Shown piece by piece: positions 15,899-23,920 of a stretch of DNA of 54,913 bases. Position 1 is the stretch's first letter. Every line of letters starts with the position of its first letter. The notes beneath the pieces were generated by a model. It saw nothing but the letters and a program-made list of their open reading frames with translations, searched no databases and had not been told where the DNA came from. Origin of the DNA: a virus. The translations under genes were made by a program, and so were the position numbers. The stretch covers positions 1 to 54,913 of IMG/VR virus record IMGVR_UViG_3300021425_003774, one strand, 5' to 3'.

Positions 15899-16308
15899 TG
15901 AAACCAAAAAGATTACGCAATCTTATATTACCATCAGAAAAGCAATGCACAAGAATTGAACCTTTAGATATTTTAAAAGATAAGTTTGTAACAGGATGCT
16001 TTGAATATCAACCAGGTGACCAACAAGGGTGGCATAATAATTTTGGAACTAATAAAGCTCGATGCTATTTAGTTTACAGCGAGACTGGTGATAGTGGAAT
16101 GAGATTTGTACTTAATGGTAAAGTACAAACCTTTTATGATATTCCTGGGTGGCAATATAGAATATTTAATGTACCACAGCCGCATTGTGTTTTTTCAAAT
16201 TGTTTACGTAGGAGTTATGGATTTAGAGTTGAACGAGTTGATGATGACAAACAAATCTTTAATCCTATAAAATTAAAAAATGCTGAAGCTATATTACAAG
16301 TTACCTAA
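15898..16308 (+). CDS. Hypothetical protein, possibly cupin/jelly-roll
   Basis: A 136-residue protein whose ATG overlaps the previous stop (TAATG). GDQQGWHNNFGTNKARCYLVYSE and PHCVFSN hint at a double-stranded beta-helix with spaced histidines, but no full cupin or 2-oxoglutarate-oxygenase signature (HxD...H) can be assigned with confidence. Its place between a sugar-activation fusion and a sulfotransferase-like gene suggests a part in the same modification pathway. The 3' end overlaps the next gene by 29 bases. Confidence 0.6.
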   Translation: MKPKRLRNLILPSEKQCTRIEPLDILKDKFVTGCFEYQPGDQQGWHNNFGTNKARCYLVYSETGDSGMRFVLNGKVQTFYDIPGWQYRIFNVPQPHCVFSNCLRRSYGFRVERVDDDKQIFNPIKLKNAEAILQVT

Positions 16309-16864
16309 CGGAAATCATTTTGCTCATATAAGCAGAAGCGGTACCTCTACATTAGCAGCACACGTATTAAAAAACTTTTATCCTGAAAAATATCAAGAAT
16401 TTTTAAAACAAAAAGAAATAAAATATCAAGCACCGCAACAATTCCTAGAAGAATATTGGTCAAATAGATTACCGCCCAATTGTGTTTGTATGCTAAGAGA
16501 TCCTGTTATAAGATTAAAAAGCATGTTAAACAAAAGACCTCAAATGTCTAACTATTTAGATTTTGTTGGCAATATCGGTATTAGAAATTCTATTACAACA
16601 AGAAGCATAAGTCGTAAATTAGATATTCTTACAATAATTCATTTAGCACAATTTACAAGCATTGCTGATAATGATTCTAATATAATTTTGTTTCCAAATA
16701 TTGAACAAGCGTGTAAAGAACTTGATATGGAATATCATAAAAACATTCACGAAAACAATTCAATGACTAGATATGATAATGATTTGCCAAATAAGTGGAA
16801 ACATTATTTAGAAGAATCTGTTGGTCTCTATAGTGCTTTTAATATAAATAAAACTATAAGCTAA
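16280..16864 (+). CDS. Sulfotransferase-like P-loop protein (predicted)
   Basis: A 194-residue protein that starts inside the preceding gene. FAHISRSGTSTLAAHVL (residues 13-29) resembles the 5'-phosphosulfate-binding loop of PAPS-dependent sulfotransferases, and CMLRDPVIRLKSML resembles the 3'-phosphate-binding RDPxxR region, at about the expected distance. A catalytic base cannot be pinned down. The length is short for the family (often 250-300). The likely role is sulfation of a surface or fibre glycan in the cluster that began at 12915. The alternative is a P-loop protein of another kind. Confidence 0.55.
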   Translation: MLKLYYKLPNGNHFAHISRSGTSTLAAHVLKNFYPEKYQEFLKQKEIKYQAPQQFLEEYWSNRLPPNCVCMLRDPVIRLKSMLNKRPQMSNYLDFVGNIGIRNSITTRSISRKLDILTIIHLAQFTSIADNDSNIILFPNIEQACKELDMEYHKNIHENNSMTRYDNDLPNKWKHYLEESVGLYSAFNINKTIS

Positions 16865-16881
16865 TAGTCGAGGAGACGAAG

Positions 16882-17796
16882 ATGGCAGTTAAAGTATCAG
16901 GCACAACCGTAATAGATAACTCACGTGGGTTTTTCCCTCAGGATATTACGGGCACCTATTCAAATTTTCATCCAACATTAAACATTAATACATCAAGTGT
17001 AATCAGTTTTGCCAATCCAGCGCAAAGCATTACGATGTCGGCTGACACAACATATTCAACTACAGGCTTAGCAGCAGGAAGACAACTTACACTTAGTTTA
17101 GATAGGTCAACTAGTGGATACACACCAACTTTTGGATCAGAGGTAGAATTTGCTGGTGGAACACCAACGTGGTCAAACAGAAGACATTGGTTAATTTCTT
17201 TTACTTGTTGGGACTCATCAGTAATTAGAGCAACTGCTCTTGGTTTTGATGAACCAGGTACAGCATCATCAACAATGGATTCAAGTTTTTCTTTAGCGGG
17301 CTGGAATACTAATGAAAACGATTTTGGTACAAGTTTCGAGCAAGCTTGGTGTTATTGTGCTTTTAATCATGATTCATCAAATAATAGAGTCAAAGTAGAA
17401 TATGCTTCAGGTAATACGCAGGCAATGGCAACAGTGTATACTCAATATATTGATTACACAGGTATGACTGGTACCATTACAGTAACGGCTCAATATAATG
17501 GTACTTTTAGTACTTCTGGCGAGACTGGCCAGGCAACTTGGGGTCCTCGGCCTCAAGATGATGGATATCTTTCTGGAACATATTACTCTGTTCCAACTGG
17601 TGGAGGAACTCGTTCATTTGGCTGGATGGCAGCAAACAATCCAAACTTTAGCAACAACTCGGGCGTGACAGGATCATTTTCAGCTCCTGCATTTAGAGTT
17701 AAATTAGTTTCTAACGAAGGAACTTTTTATTCAACCGGTTCTTGGGTAGCAAATATGGCATTATCAGTAAATTATGGAAATACTCAAGGATTCTAA
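16882..17796 (+). CDS. Fibre/adhesin-like virion protein, paralogue set member 1
   Basis: A 304-residue protein behind a GAGGAG site. It begins MAVKVSGTTVIDNSRGF, the N-terminal signature shared with the genes at 17807 and 18878 and common in marine T4-like phage fibre proteins. The rest is rich in Ser, Thr, Gly and Asn with aromatic residues, as in beta-sheet receptor-binding proteins. The shared N-terminus probably docks to a common virion partner while the divergent C-termini bind different ligands. There is no signal peptide or transmembrane segment. The specific virion position is unknown. Confidence 0.75.
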   Translation: MAVKVSGTTVIDNSRGFFPQDITGTYSNFHPTLNINTSSVISFANPAQSITMSADTTYSTTGLAAGRQLTLSLDRSTSGYTPTFGSEVEFAGGTPTWSNRRHWLISFTCWDSSVIRATALGFDEPGTASSTMDSSFSLAGWNTNENDFGTSFEQAWCYCAFNHDSSNNRVKVEYASGNTQAMATVYTQYIDYTGMTGTITVTAQYNGTFSTSGETGQATWGPRPQDDGYLSGTYYSVPTGGGTRSFGWMAANNPNFSNNSGVTGSFSAPAFRVKLVSNEGTFYSTGSWVANMALSVNYGNTQGF

Positions 17797-17806
17797 GGAA
17801 TAACTT

Positions 17807-18631
17807 ATGGCAATCAAAGTAAATAATACAACTGTAATAGACAACAATAGAAACTTTACTAACGTCGCTGATACAATTGGTTTTTATACTAACCTACATC
17901 CAAGTTTAGCAAGTCAAAGTTCTTCAGGCTCAATCACATTAGACGCGGATAGTCCTTCTAATTTACTTGTACTAACTGGCGCTTTAACAATAACTGACAT
18001 GACAAATAAAGCTGCAGGAAAGCAATGTATATATTTAGTTGATGTTACTCAAGCAGGTTATGATATTACATGGGGTACTAATTTTAAATTTGTAAATGAT
18101 AGTGAGCCTAATTGGACAACCGCAAGATATTGGTTGTTAGGAATTACCGTTTGGGATAATAGTACAATATTAGTAACTGCAACAAGTTGGTCAGGCGGAG
18201 GTGGTACTTCATCATCTGTTGCATTGCCATCTAGCATTGATATTTATTCTTCCTCCGGTACTCTTAGTGGAAACTGTAATGCAGTTGTTAGATTAAATTC
18301 TACCGGAACATTATCTCTAACAGGTTCTGGAACACAAGGTAGTACATCAGGAATGGCAAATAACGGATTCACATGGTTGCTTTCAGGAACTAATAGTGAT
18401 TACGAGTGTAACTTCAATTATACATTTACAGATGAGGGCGGTGCAGACCAATCAACTGCAGGCAATAATACGTGGCAAGTTTTGAGTTCACACAGAGAAT
18501 GGAAGATTTACGACGCATCAACAAGTGGTGCTGAAAATAAACTTGCTGGTACATTAAAGATTAGAAGGGCGTCTGACCAAACTGAATTAGTATCTATTGC
18601 TTGCGAATTAAGTGCCGATCATTCACCATAA
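17807..18631 (+). CDS. Fibre/adhesin-like virion protein, paralogue set member 2
   Basis: A 274-residue protein starting MAIKVNNTTVIDNNRNFTNVAD, clearly related at its N-terminus to the genes on both sides (16882 and 18878). The middle includes GKQCIYLVDVTQAGYDITWG and W-x-x-x-x-x-W-L-L-x-I, a pattern that also appears in member 1 as HWLISFTCWD and in member 3 as KWQITFHEI. This indicates a shared first domain of about 130 residues. The C-terminal part is different. It is preceded by AAGGAATAACTT and lies 10 bases after its neighbour. Confidence 0.75.
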   Translation: MAIKVNNTTVIDNNRNFTNVADTIGFYTNLHPSLASQSSSGSITLDADSPSNLLVLTGALTITDMTNKAAGKQCIYLVDVTQAGYDITWGTNFKFVNDSEPNWTTARYWLLGITVWDNSTILVTATSWSGGGGTSSSVALPSSIDIYSSSGTLSGNCNAVVRLNSTGTLSLTGSGTQGSTSGMANNGFTWLLSGTNSDYECNFNYTFTDEGGADQSTAGNNTWQVLSSHREWKIYDASTSGAENKLAGTLKIRRASDQTELVSIACELSADHSP

Positions 18632-18641
18632 GGAAATAATA

Positions 18642-18878
18642 ATGCCACATACAGGAAATTATAAACAAATATTTTTTACATCAAATACGCTGTTTTCTGA
18701 TTCGTTTGATTATTTGAACGGGCCTTATTTAATGTCTGCTAACAGTGTATCAAAAGATGTTTTAGTTGAAGGATACGAAACAGTAAAAATAATGGAATAT
18801 GATCCAGAACAAGAAGAAGAAAATTTAGCAGCTTATAGAAAACTAGCAGTAGGTGTTATAATTGGAGAAGATGAATAA
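18642..18878 (+). CDS. Small protein between fibre paralogues, unknown
   Basis: A 78-residue protein. I chose the ATG at 18642 because AAGGAA sits about 8 bases upstream; an in-frame codon at 18612 lies inside the previous gene without such a site. It begins MPHTGNYKQIFFTSNTLFSD and has an acidic C-terminal half (EYDPEQEEENLAAYRKL). It ends in a TAATG overlap with the next fibre-like gene. I do not recognise it; a small chaperone or accessory protein for the neighbouring fibre is a guess from position. Confidence 0.65.
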   Translation: MPHTGNYKQIFFTSNTLFSDSFDYLNGPYLMSANSVSKDVLVEGYETVKIMEYDPEQEEENLAAYRKLAVGVIIGEDE

Positions 18879-19717
18879 TGGCAATTAAAGTATCAGGCAC
18901 AACAGTAATAGATAACTCACGCAAATTAACAAACGTTGCTGATATGCAAGGCAATTATAGTGGGTTTAAGCCAGTTGGTGCTGGAGCAACAAATAATATT
19001 AGTTTTGAAAAGCCAGTAACAATTTGTGCTTTATCAGCTGACACAACATTTACAGAATCTGGTACTGGTACTTCCGGTAGGCCAACTTGTACTTTATTAT
19101 TAGATACTTCGACTTCAGCTCATACTCCAACATTCTCATCAAATATTAATTGGCAAGACAATACAGAACCTACCTGGTCAACTTATCGTAAATGGCAGAT
19201 AACGTTCCATGAAATTACAGATAGCCCATTAAGAATAGATGCGGCTGCAGTAGGGTTTTCTGCACAAAATTCTCAACCAACAGAATCTGTAACTCTTGAA
19301 GGTACTTCATCAAGTCCTGAAAGATTACGTGATGACCCAGGTATTGCTCCTTTCCTTGCTGGTTGGAGATTTAAATCAGACGGCAATGTTTACAAATATG
19401 AGTCTCCTAATAACGTTTCAGGTAGTGGAGAATATGTACATAGTACTACTACTTGGAATAATATTACACCTTCACAAACATATTATATAAGAGTAACTAA
19501 TTATAGCGGAACTAATTTGGATGTTGGCGAAAGTGACTCACTAAATACTTGGTTATCATTAGACCAAACGCGCTCATTTGAATATAAAGATACAAGAGAC
19601 CCTCAATCGTATGCAGATACAAATGGTGTTTTTAAAGCAGAAATATCTTCAACATCAAATGGTTCAAATATAGTTGCGACTGGTTATTATCAAGTATATT
19701 GGATCGGAACCGCTTAA
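18878..19717 (+). CDS. Fibre/adhesin-like virion protein, paralogue set member 3
   Basis: A 279-residue protein starting MAIKVSGTTVIDNSRKLTNVADMQGNYSGF. The first 40 or so bases of the gene are nearly identical to those of the gene at 16882, so either recent duplication or gene conversion maintains the N-terminus. The later part has a Thr/Ser/Gly-rich, beta-like composition and ends in GYYQVYWIGTA. The likely role is the same as for the other members: a receptor-binding or decoration fibre with a conserved anchor. Confidence 0.75.
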   Translation: MAIKVSGTTVIDNSRKLTNVADMQGNYSGFKPVGAGATNNISFEKPVTICALSADTTFTESGTGTSGRPTCTLLLDTSTSAHTPTFSSNINWQDNTEPTWSTYRKWQITFHEITDSPLRIDAAAVGFSAQNSQPTESVTLEGTSSSPERLRDDPGIAPFLAGWRFKSDGNVYKYESPNNVSGSGEYVHSTTTWNNITPSQTYYIRVTNYSGTNLDVGESDSLNTWLSLDQTRSFEYKDTRDPQSYADTNGVFKAEISSTSNGSNIVATGYYQVYWIGTA

Positions 19718-19726
19718 GGAAAAATT

Positions 19727-20584
19727 ATGCCTACACATACACAAATGACAATTATAGGAGCCAAAGCATCTGGCTCAACAGGACTCGGAAGCTCAGGGGA
19801 CTTCGGATTTGGTGGAGATACAAGCGCAGGTGGTTCAACTACCGTAACGATACCTTCCGATTTAATGGTTGCACAATGTGAAGACGACGATAGAGGTGGA
19901 GGAGATGATGCAAACTCTCATTTTCGTGTTTCTCTTAATTGGTCCAATACTTCTGAAGTAAGTTATACTCTTGCTGATTATTGTGGTCTATATGAGGACT
20001 ATACTTTAACTAGCACTACTTATGGTGTTGGAGATTTTAGTGCAGAAGGTAATAATTATCATGTTGAAACTGGAGTTGGAAGATATGCTTTTTATGGCTC
20101 CACTTATAATTCAGGTGCCACAATTACTCAAAAAGCAGCACCTACTACTGGAACCGTATCATTAAGTAATGCTTCTTCAAGTACTATTTCTAATATACAA
20201 GCAAGATGGGTGGCTGCTAACGCTAACTATGATGGTAATGAAACATTTACTACTTATTCAACTACAGGTATTAATGTAACAAGTTATAGCACAATAGGAT
20301 TTGGTACATCCTTTACAGATTCTTACGTAACTATAAAGCCACAAGTATATGGTGGCTCAGCAGGCAATTCACAATTTTTTGAATTCGGTGTAGAAGCTGA
20401 TGCACCAGGAAATCCTGCTTCAGACAGTTCTACTGCAACACTAAGCTCAGGTGGTTATTATAGATTAGAAATATTAGTAACAAGAAGTGACAGTACTACA
20501 CAAACACTAATTTTTAATAAGCCGTATGTTAGCAGTAGTAATCCTAGATTACACGCAAGGTCAGAGGATTCAGAAACGGATTAA
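19727..20584 (+). CDS. Glycine/serine-rich virion-type protein, possible fourth adhesin
   Basis: A 285-residue protein starting MPTHTQMTIIGAKASGSTGLGSSGDFGFGGD. It lacks the MAIKV...TTVIDN anchor but has the same Ser/Thr/Gly/Tyr-rich composition and sits 9 bases behind member 3. Parts such as SNASSSTISNIQARWVAANANYDGNETFTTYSTTGINV look beta-rich. It is probably a virion surface protein transcribed with the fibres. I see no enzymatic motif. The next gene starts a new unit with its own late-like promoter. Confidence 0.6.
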   Translation: MPTHTQMTIIGAKASGSTGLGSSGDFGFGGDTSAGGSTTVTIPSDLMVAQCEDDDRGGGDDANSHFRVSLNWSNTSEVSYTLADYCGLYEDYTLTSTTYGVGDFSAEGNNYHVETGVGRYAFYGSTYNSGATITQKAAPTTGTVSLSNASSSTISNIQARWVAANANYDGNETFTTYSTTGINVTSYSTIGFGTSFTDSYVTIKPQVYGGSAGNSQFFEFGVEADAPGNPASDSSTATLSSGGYYRLEILVTRSDSTTQTLIFNKPYVSSSNPRLHARSEDSETD

Positions 20585-20592
20585 GATAAATA
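20585..20592 (+). promoter_or_regulatory. Late-like promoter GATAAATA
   Basis: One mismatch from TATAAATA, 25 bases before the gp13 start codon. Confidence 0.5.
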
Positions 20593-20616
20593 ATAGAAAC
20601 AATAGAGTAAATTAAA

Positions 20617-21360
20617 ATGGCACAACCGACAACAAGAAACGAATTTAAAGACTGGGTTTTAAGAAAGCTTGGTGCGCCTGTCATTGACATTAATGTTTCT
20701 GATGAGCAAGTTGAGGATCGTATTGATGAAGCAATAGATTATTGGAGAGACTATCATTATAATGGAAGCCAATTAGTATACTTAAAACATCAGCTAACTC
20801 AAACTGATAAAGATAACGGATACATTACTTTACCGTCAACATTACTTGGTATTTCAGGCATCTTTAATATGCAGTCAAGTATTTCAACCGGTTCAGGTAT
20901 CTTTAATGTTCAGTATCAGTTTGTTCTAAATAACCTTGAAGATATCACGGGCTATAATATTACAAATTATTATATGGCAATGTCTCACATGGAATTCCTA
21001 TCAGAAATGCTTGTAGGTAAACCAAGAATAAGATATAATAAACATGTAAACAGACTATACATTGATATGGATAAAGATTTGTTAGTTGTAGGTGAGTATG
21101 TTATTATTGAAGCCTATGATGTAATAGATGCTACTACATATTCCGATGTGTGGTCAGATCGTTGGTTACAAAATTATACCTCTGCTTTAATTAAAGAACA
21201 GTGGGGGTCAAACTTAACTAAGTTTAGTGGAATGCAATTAGTTGGAGGAGTATCATTTAACGGGGAACAAATTTTAGCAGACGGACGTGAAGAACGAAGA
21301 TTAATGGAAGAGGAAGCCGTCAATAATTTACAGCCTCTATCATACAACTATATTGGGTAG
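20617..21360 (+). CDS. 13: Neck protein (T4 gp13 homologue)
   Basis: A 247-residue protein starting MAQPTTRNEFKDWVLRKLGAPVIDINVSDEQVEDRIDEAI, the typical opening of gp13 neck proteins in marine T4-like phages. In T4, gp13 and gp14 complete the filled head and form the connector to which the tail joins. The order 13-14-15-16-17 that follows supports the call. The length is slightly shorter than in T4 (about 309). It is separated by 3 bases from gp14. Confidence 0.88.
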   Translation: MAQPTTRNEFKDWVLRKLGAPVIDINVSDEQVEDRIDEAIDYWRDYHYNGSQLVYLKHQLTQTDKDNGYITLPSTLLGISGIFNMQSSISTGSGIFNVQYQFVLNNLEDITGYNITNYYMAMSHMEFLSEMLVGKPRIRYNKHVNRLYIDMDKDLLVVGEYVIIEAYDVIDATTYSDVWSDRWLQNYTSALIKEQWGSNLTKFSGMQLVGGVSFNGEQILADGREERRLMEEEAVNNLQPLSYNYIG

Positions 21361-21363
21361 AGC

Positions 21364-22053
21364 ATGGCAACTAATGTATTCTTTAATAATTACGCTCGAA
21401 TCTCAGAGCAAACCTTAATTGATGATTTAGTAATTGAATCCATCAAACAATATGGTGTTGATGTCATTTACATTACAAGAGCAATTAAAGGCCGTGATAA
21501 TATATTCAATGAAGATGACTTTCCAGAATATAACGAAACTTTTGAATTTGAAGCCTATGTTAAAAATATGGAAGGCTTTGAAGGAGAAGGTGATTTCCTA
21601 TCTAAGTTTGGATTACAAATAAGAGACCAATTAACACTTACTGTTGCTAATAGAACTTTCGAAAGACACGTGACTCGAGAAGTTGTTGATCTTATTCGCC
21701 CAAGAGAAGGCGATCTAATTTACTTCCCACTTAATGAAAAGATTTTTGAAATTAAGAATGTTGAGCATGAAAGCATATTCTATCAAATGGGACAAACACA
21801 AGTCTATGATATGGTATGTGAATTAATAGAATACAGTAATCAAAGATTCAACACAGGTCGTGTTAATATCGATGAATACTTTGCTGAATATAATACGGAT
21901 ATAATTGTTGATGCAAACAATGCAACACTTAATGCAATTTCAACTACTGATGACCTTGCTCGTAACCTTGACTTCGAGGTTGAAGGTGATAGCATATTAG
22001 ATTTCTCAGAAGTAGATCCATTTAGCGAAAATATACAGATAAGTGATAACTAA
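21364..22053 (+). CDS. 14: Neck protein (T4 gp14 homologue)
   Basis: A 229-residue protein starting MATNVFFNNYARISEQTLIDDLVIESIKQYGVDVIYITR, the usual gp14 opening in this phage group. It works with gp13 in head completion and neck formation. It overlaps gp15 by one base (TAATG), which points to coupled translation. It contains FEIKNVEHESIFYQMGQTQVY, a stretch conserved in the family as I recall it. Confidence 0.88.
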   Translation: MATNVFFNNYARISEQTLIDDLVIESIKQYGVDVIYITRAIKGRDNIFNEDDFPEYNETFEFEAYVKNMEGFEGEGDFLSKFGLQIRDQLTLTVANRTFERHVTREVVDLIRPREGDLIYFPLNEKIFEIKNVEHESIFYQMGQTQVYDMVCELIEYSNQRFNTGRVNIDEYFAEYNTDIIVDANNATLNAISTTDDLARNLDFEVEGDSILDFSEVDPFSENIQISDN

Positions 22054-22910
22054 TGGCAATAGCAAACTATTTTTATAATTCTACGATTCGTAAATATGTT
22101 GCTTTATTTGGTACATATTTTAATCAATTAGAAGTTCGTAGAGCAAGTGCTGATGGGACATTAAATCAGAGGCAGATTGTACCTATATCATATGCACCTT
22201 ATCAAAAGATATTAGTTCGTCTTGACCAAGATCCTGCATTACAAGGTGGTGCAACAACAGATGCGAGAGGACAACCTATAGGAGGACAACCATACGGAAT
22301 TACATTACCTCGTATGTCTTTTGAATTAACAAGCTTTCAGTATGATGCAGAAAGAAAGGTTGCTCCTACAAGAAAAATAAGAAAGAAAGTAGTTGATGAA
22401 GCAAACGGTGGTCGTAGATTTGTATATTCAGGAACTCCATATAATATGGGATTCAGTTTATACATTATGGCAAAATACAACGAAGATGCTGTTAAACTAT
22501 TAGAACAAATTTTACCATTCTTTAATCCAGATTTTACAAGCACCGTAAATTTGATTACTGGGTTAGAGCCAATTGATGTACCTCTAATTTTGAATGATGT
22601 GCAATCAGAAGATATTTACGAAGAAGCCTTTACACAAAGAAGAAGTATATTATATACATTAAACTTTACAATGAAAGGTTGGTTCTTCGGACCTGAAAAG
22701 GATAAGAACACAATTAAATTTATTGATGTTCGTTACGCAAGTACTGATCTTGCGAATACATCGTTTGAAGAATTTCAAACAATACAACCTGGGTCGACTG
22801 CTAATAATGTTGCGACCACGGATATAACACAAACAGTTGATTATAGCTTAATTGAATTTGATGACAACTGGGACTTTATCGAGCAGATCTCTGATACTGA
22901 ACCTAGTTAA
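22053..22910 (+). CDS. 15: Tail sheath stabiliser / terminator (T4 gp15 homologue)
   Basis: A 285-residue protein with the family landmarks FYNSTIRKYVALFGTYFN, PISYAPYQKILVR and LPRMSFELTSFQYDAERK. gp15 caps the contracted sheath and forms the tail-side interface with the neck. Its length is close to T4 gp15 (272). Its neighbours gp14 upstream and gp16/gp17 downstream fit, except that a nucleotidyltransferase gene has been placed between gp15 and gp16. Confidence 0.9.
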   Translation: MAIANYFYNSTIRKYVALFGTYFNQLEVRRASADGTLNQRQIVPISYAPYQKILVRLDQDPALQGGATTDARGQPIGGQPYGITLPRMSFELTSFQYDAERKVAPTRKIRKKVVDEANGGRRFVYSGTPYNMGFSLYIMAKYNEDAVKLLEQILPFFNPDFTSTVNLITGLEPIDVPLILNDVQSEDIYEEAFTQRRSILYTLNFTMKGWFFGPEKDKNTIKFIDVRYASTDLANTSFEEFQTIQPGSTANNVATTDITQTVDYSLIEFDDNWDFIEQISDTEPS

Positions 22911-22922
22911 AGAAGGAACAAT

Positions 22923-23372
22923 ATGATGAAAATTGGATTTACTTGTAGTAGCTTTGACCTACTTCATGCTGGACATGTTCAAATGCTGAGAGATGCAAAA
23001 GAGCAATGTGATTATTTAATTGTAGGATTACAAATGGATCCTGCCATTGACCGACCTAAAGAAAAGAACCCTCCTATACAAACTATCGTCGAGAGATATA
23101 CACAACTAAAAGCTGTAAGTTATGTTGATGAAATCATTCCGTATTCAACCGAAAGAGATCTTGAAGATATATTAGAATTATATACAATTCATGTTCGTAT
23201 CTTAGGTGAAGAATATAGAGATAAAGAATTTACAGGAAAAGATATTTGTCGTAAACGAGATGTTGAACTATTTTTCAATAAAAGAGATCATAGATTTAGT
23301 ACATCGTCTTTGAGAAAATCTTGTACTTGGGTGAATAAGGACGGCGATTGGAAGATGACTGCTGAGGGATAA
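22923..23372 (+). CDS. TagD-like cytidylyltransferase inserted between gp15 and gp16
   Basis: A 149-residue protein. It begins MMKIGFTCSSFDLLHAGHVQMLRDAKE with the HxGH nucleotide-binding motif and ends with FSTSSLRKS, matching the ISTTxL-type motif of glycerol-3-phosphate cytidylyltransferases. The expected reaction is transfer of CMP from CTP to a phosphorylated small alcohol or sugar. Length and motifs are complete, so it should be active. It is distinct from the fused cytidylyltransferase at 15146. Genes of this type are found in this spot in other marine T4-like phages as far as I recall. The substrate is unknown. Confidence 0.85.
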   Translation: MMKIGFTCSSFDLLHAGHVQMLRDAKEQCDYLIVGLQMDPAIDRPKEKNPPIQTIVERYTQLKAVSYVDEIIPYSTERDLEDILELYTIHVRILGEEYRDKEFTGKDICRKRDVELFFNKRDHRFSTSSLRKSCTWVNKDGDWKMTAEG

Positions 23373-23375
23373 ATA
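23368..23375 (+). promoter_or_regulatory. Late-like promoter GATAAATA before gp16
   Basis: One mismatch from TATAAATA. It overlaps the stop codon region of the nucleotidyltransferase and lies 6 bases before the gp16 ATG, which would leave almost no leader, so its use is uncertain. Confidence 0.3.
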
Positions 23376-23380
23376 ATACT

Positions 23381-23920
23381 ATGACTGATGATAAAATAGC
23401 ACAGGCACTTAATATGAGACCACTTGAAGAAGTTGAGGCTGAGAAACAAGAAGCATTAGACAGATTAAATCCAGAAAAACTACCTGACCTTCCAATCAAT
23501 TCTTTTTCAACAAACGAAGATGTTGAATTGGTGCAAGAAAGTGTAGACGATGTGAAGAATTTGCCGCAAGAAAGTGTAATGCAACCTCCTGCTGTTATAT
23601 CAAAAGAAGCCGAAGAAAACTTAAAAGATATTGAATTGGCAAAAGCTAACATCGAGAATATTATTAATCTTGGTGATGATTCAGTTAAAGAGATGGTTGA
23701 AATCGCAAAACAGTCTGAATCACCTCGAGCATTTGAAGTTGTATCAACTCTTATGAAAACATTGCTTGATGCAAACAAAGATTATGTTGAAATGTCAACA
23801 AAGAAAAGATATGCTAAAGAAGAAGATACTTCAAACCAAGCTCAAATTACAAACAACAATTTAATAGTATCTACAGCAGATTTATTAAAAATGATAAAAG
23901 GCGATAATGAGAATGGATAG
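23381..23920 (+). CDS. 16: Small terminase subunit (T4 gp16 homologue)
   Basis: A 179-residue protein directly before and overlapping the large terminase by 14 bases. The first third is acidic and disordered-looking. The middle (LKDIELAKANIENIINLGDDSVKEMVEIAKQSESPRAFEVVSTLMKTLLDANKDYVEM) is the helical core typical of gp16 in T4-like phages. It recognises concatemeric DNA and stimulates gp17. The length is close to T4 gp16 (164). Confidence 0.85.
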   Translation: MTDDKIAQALNMRPLEEVEAEKQEALDRLNPEKLPDLPINSFSTNEDVELVQESVDDVKNLPQESVMQPPAVISKEAEENLKDIELAKANIENIINLGDDSVKEMVEIAKQSESPRAFEVVSTLMKTLLDANKDYVEMSTKKRYAKEEDTSNQAQITNNNLIVSTADLLKMIKGDNENG

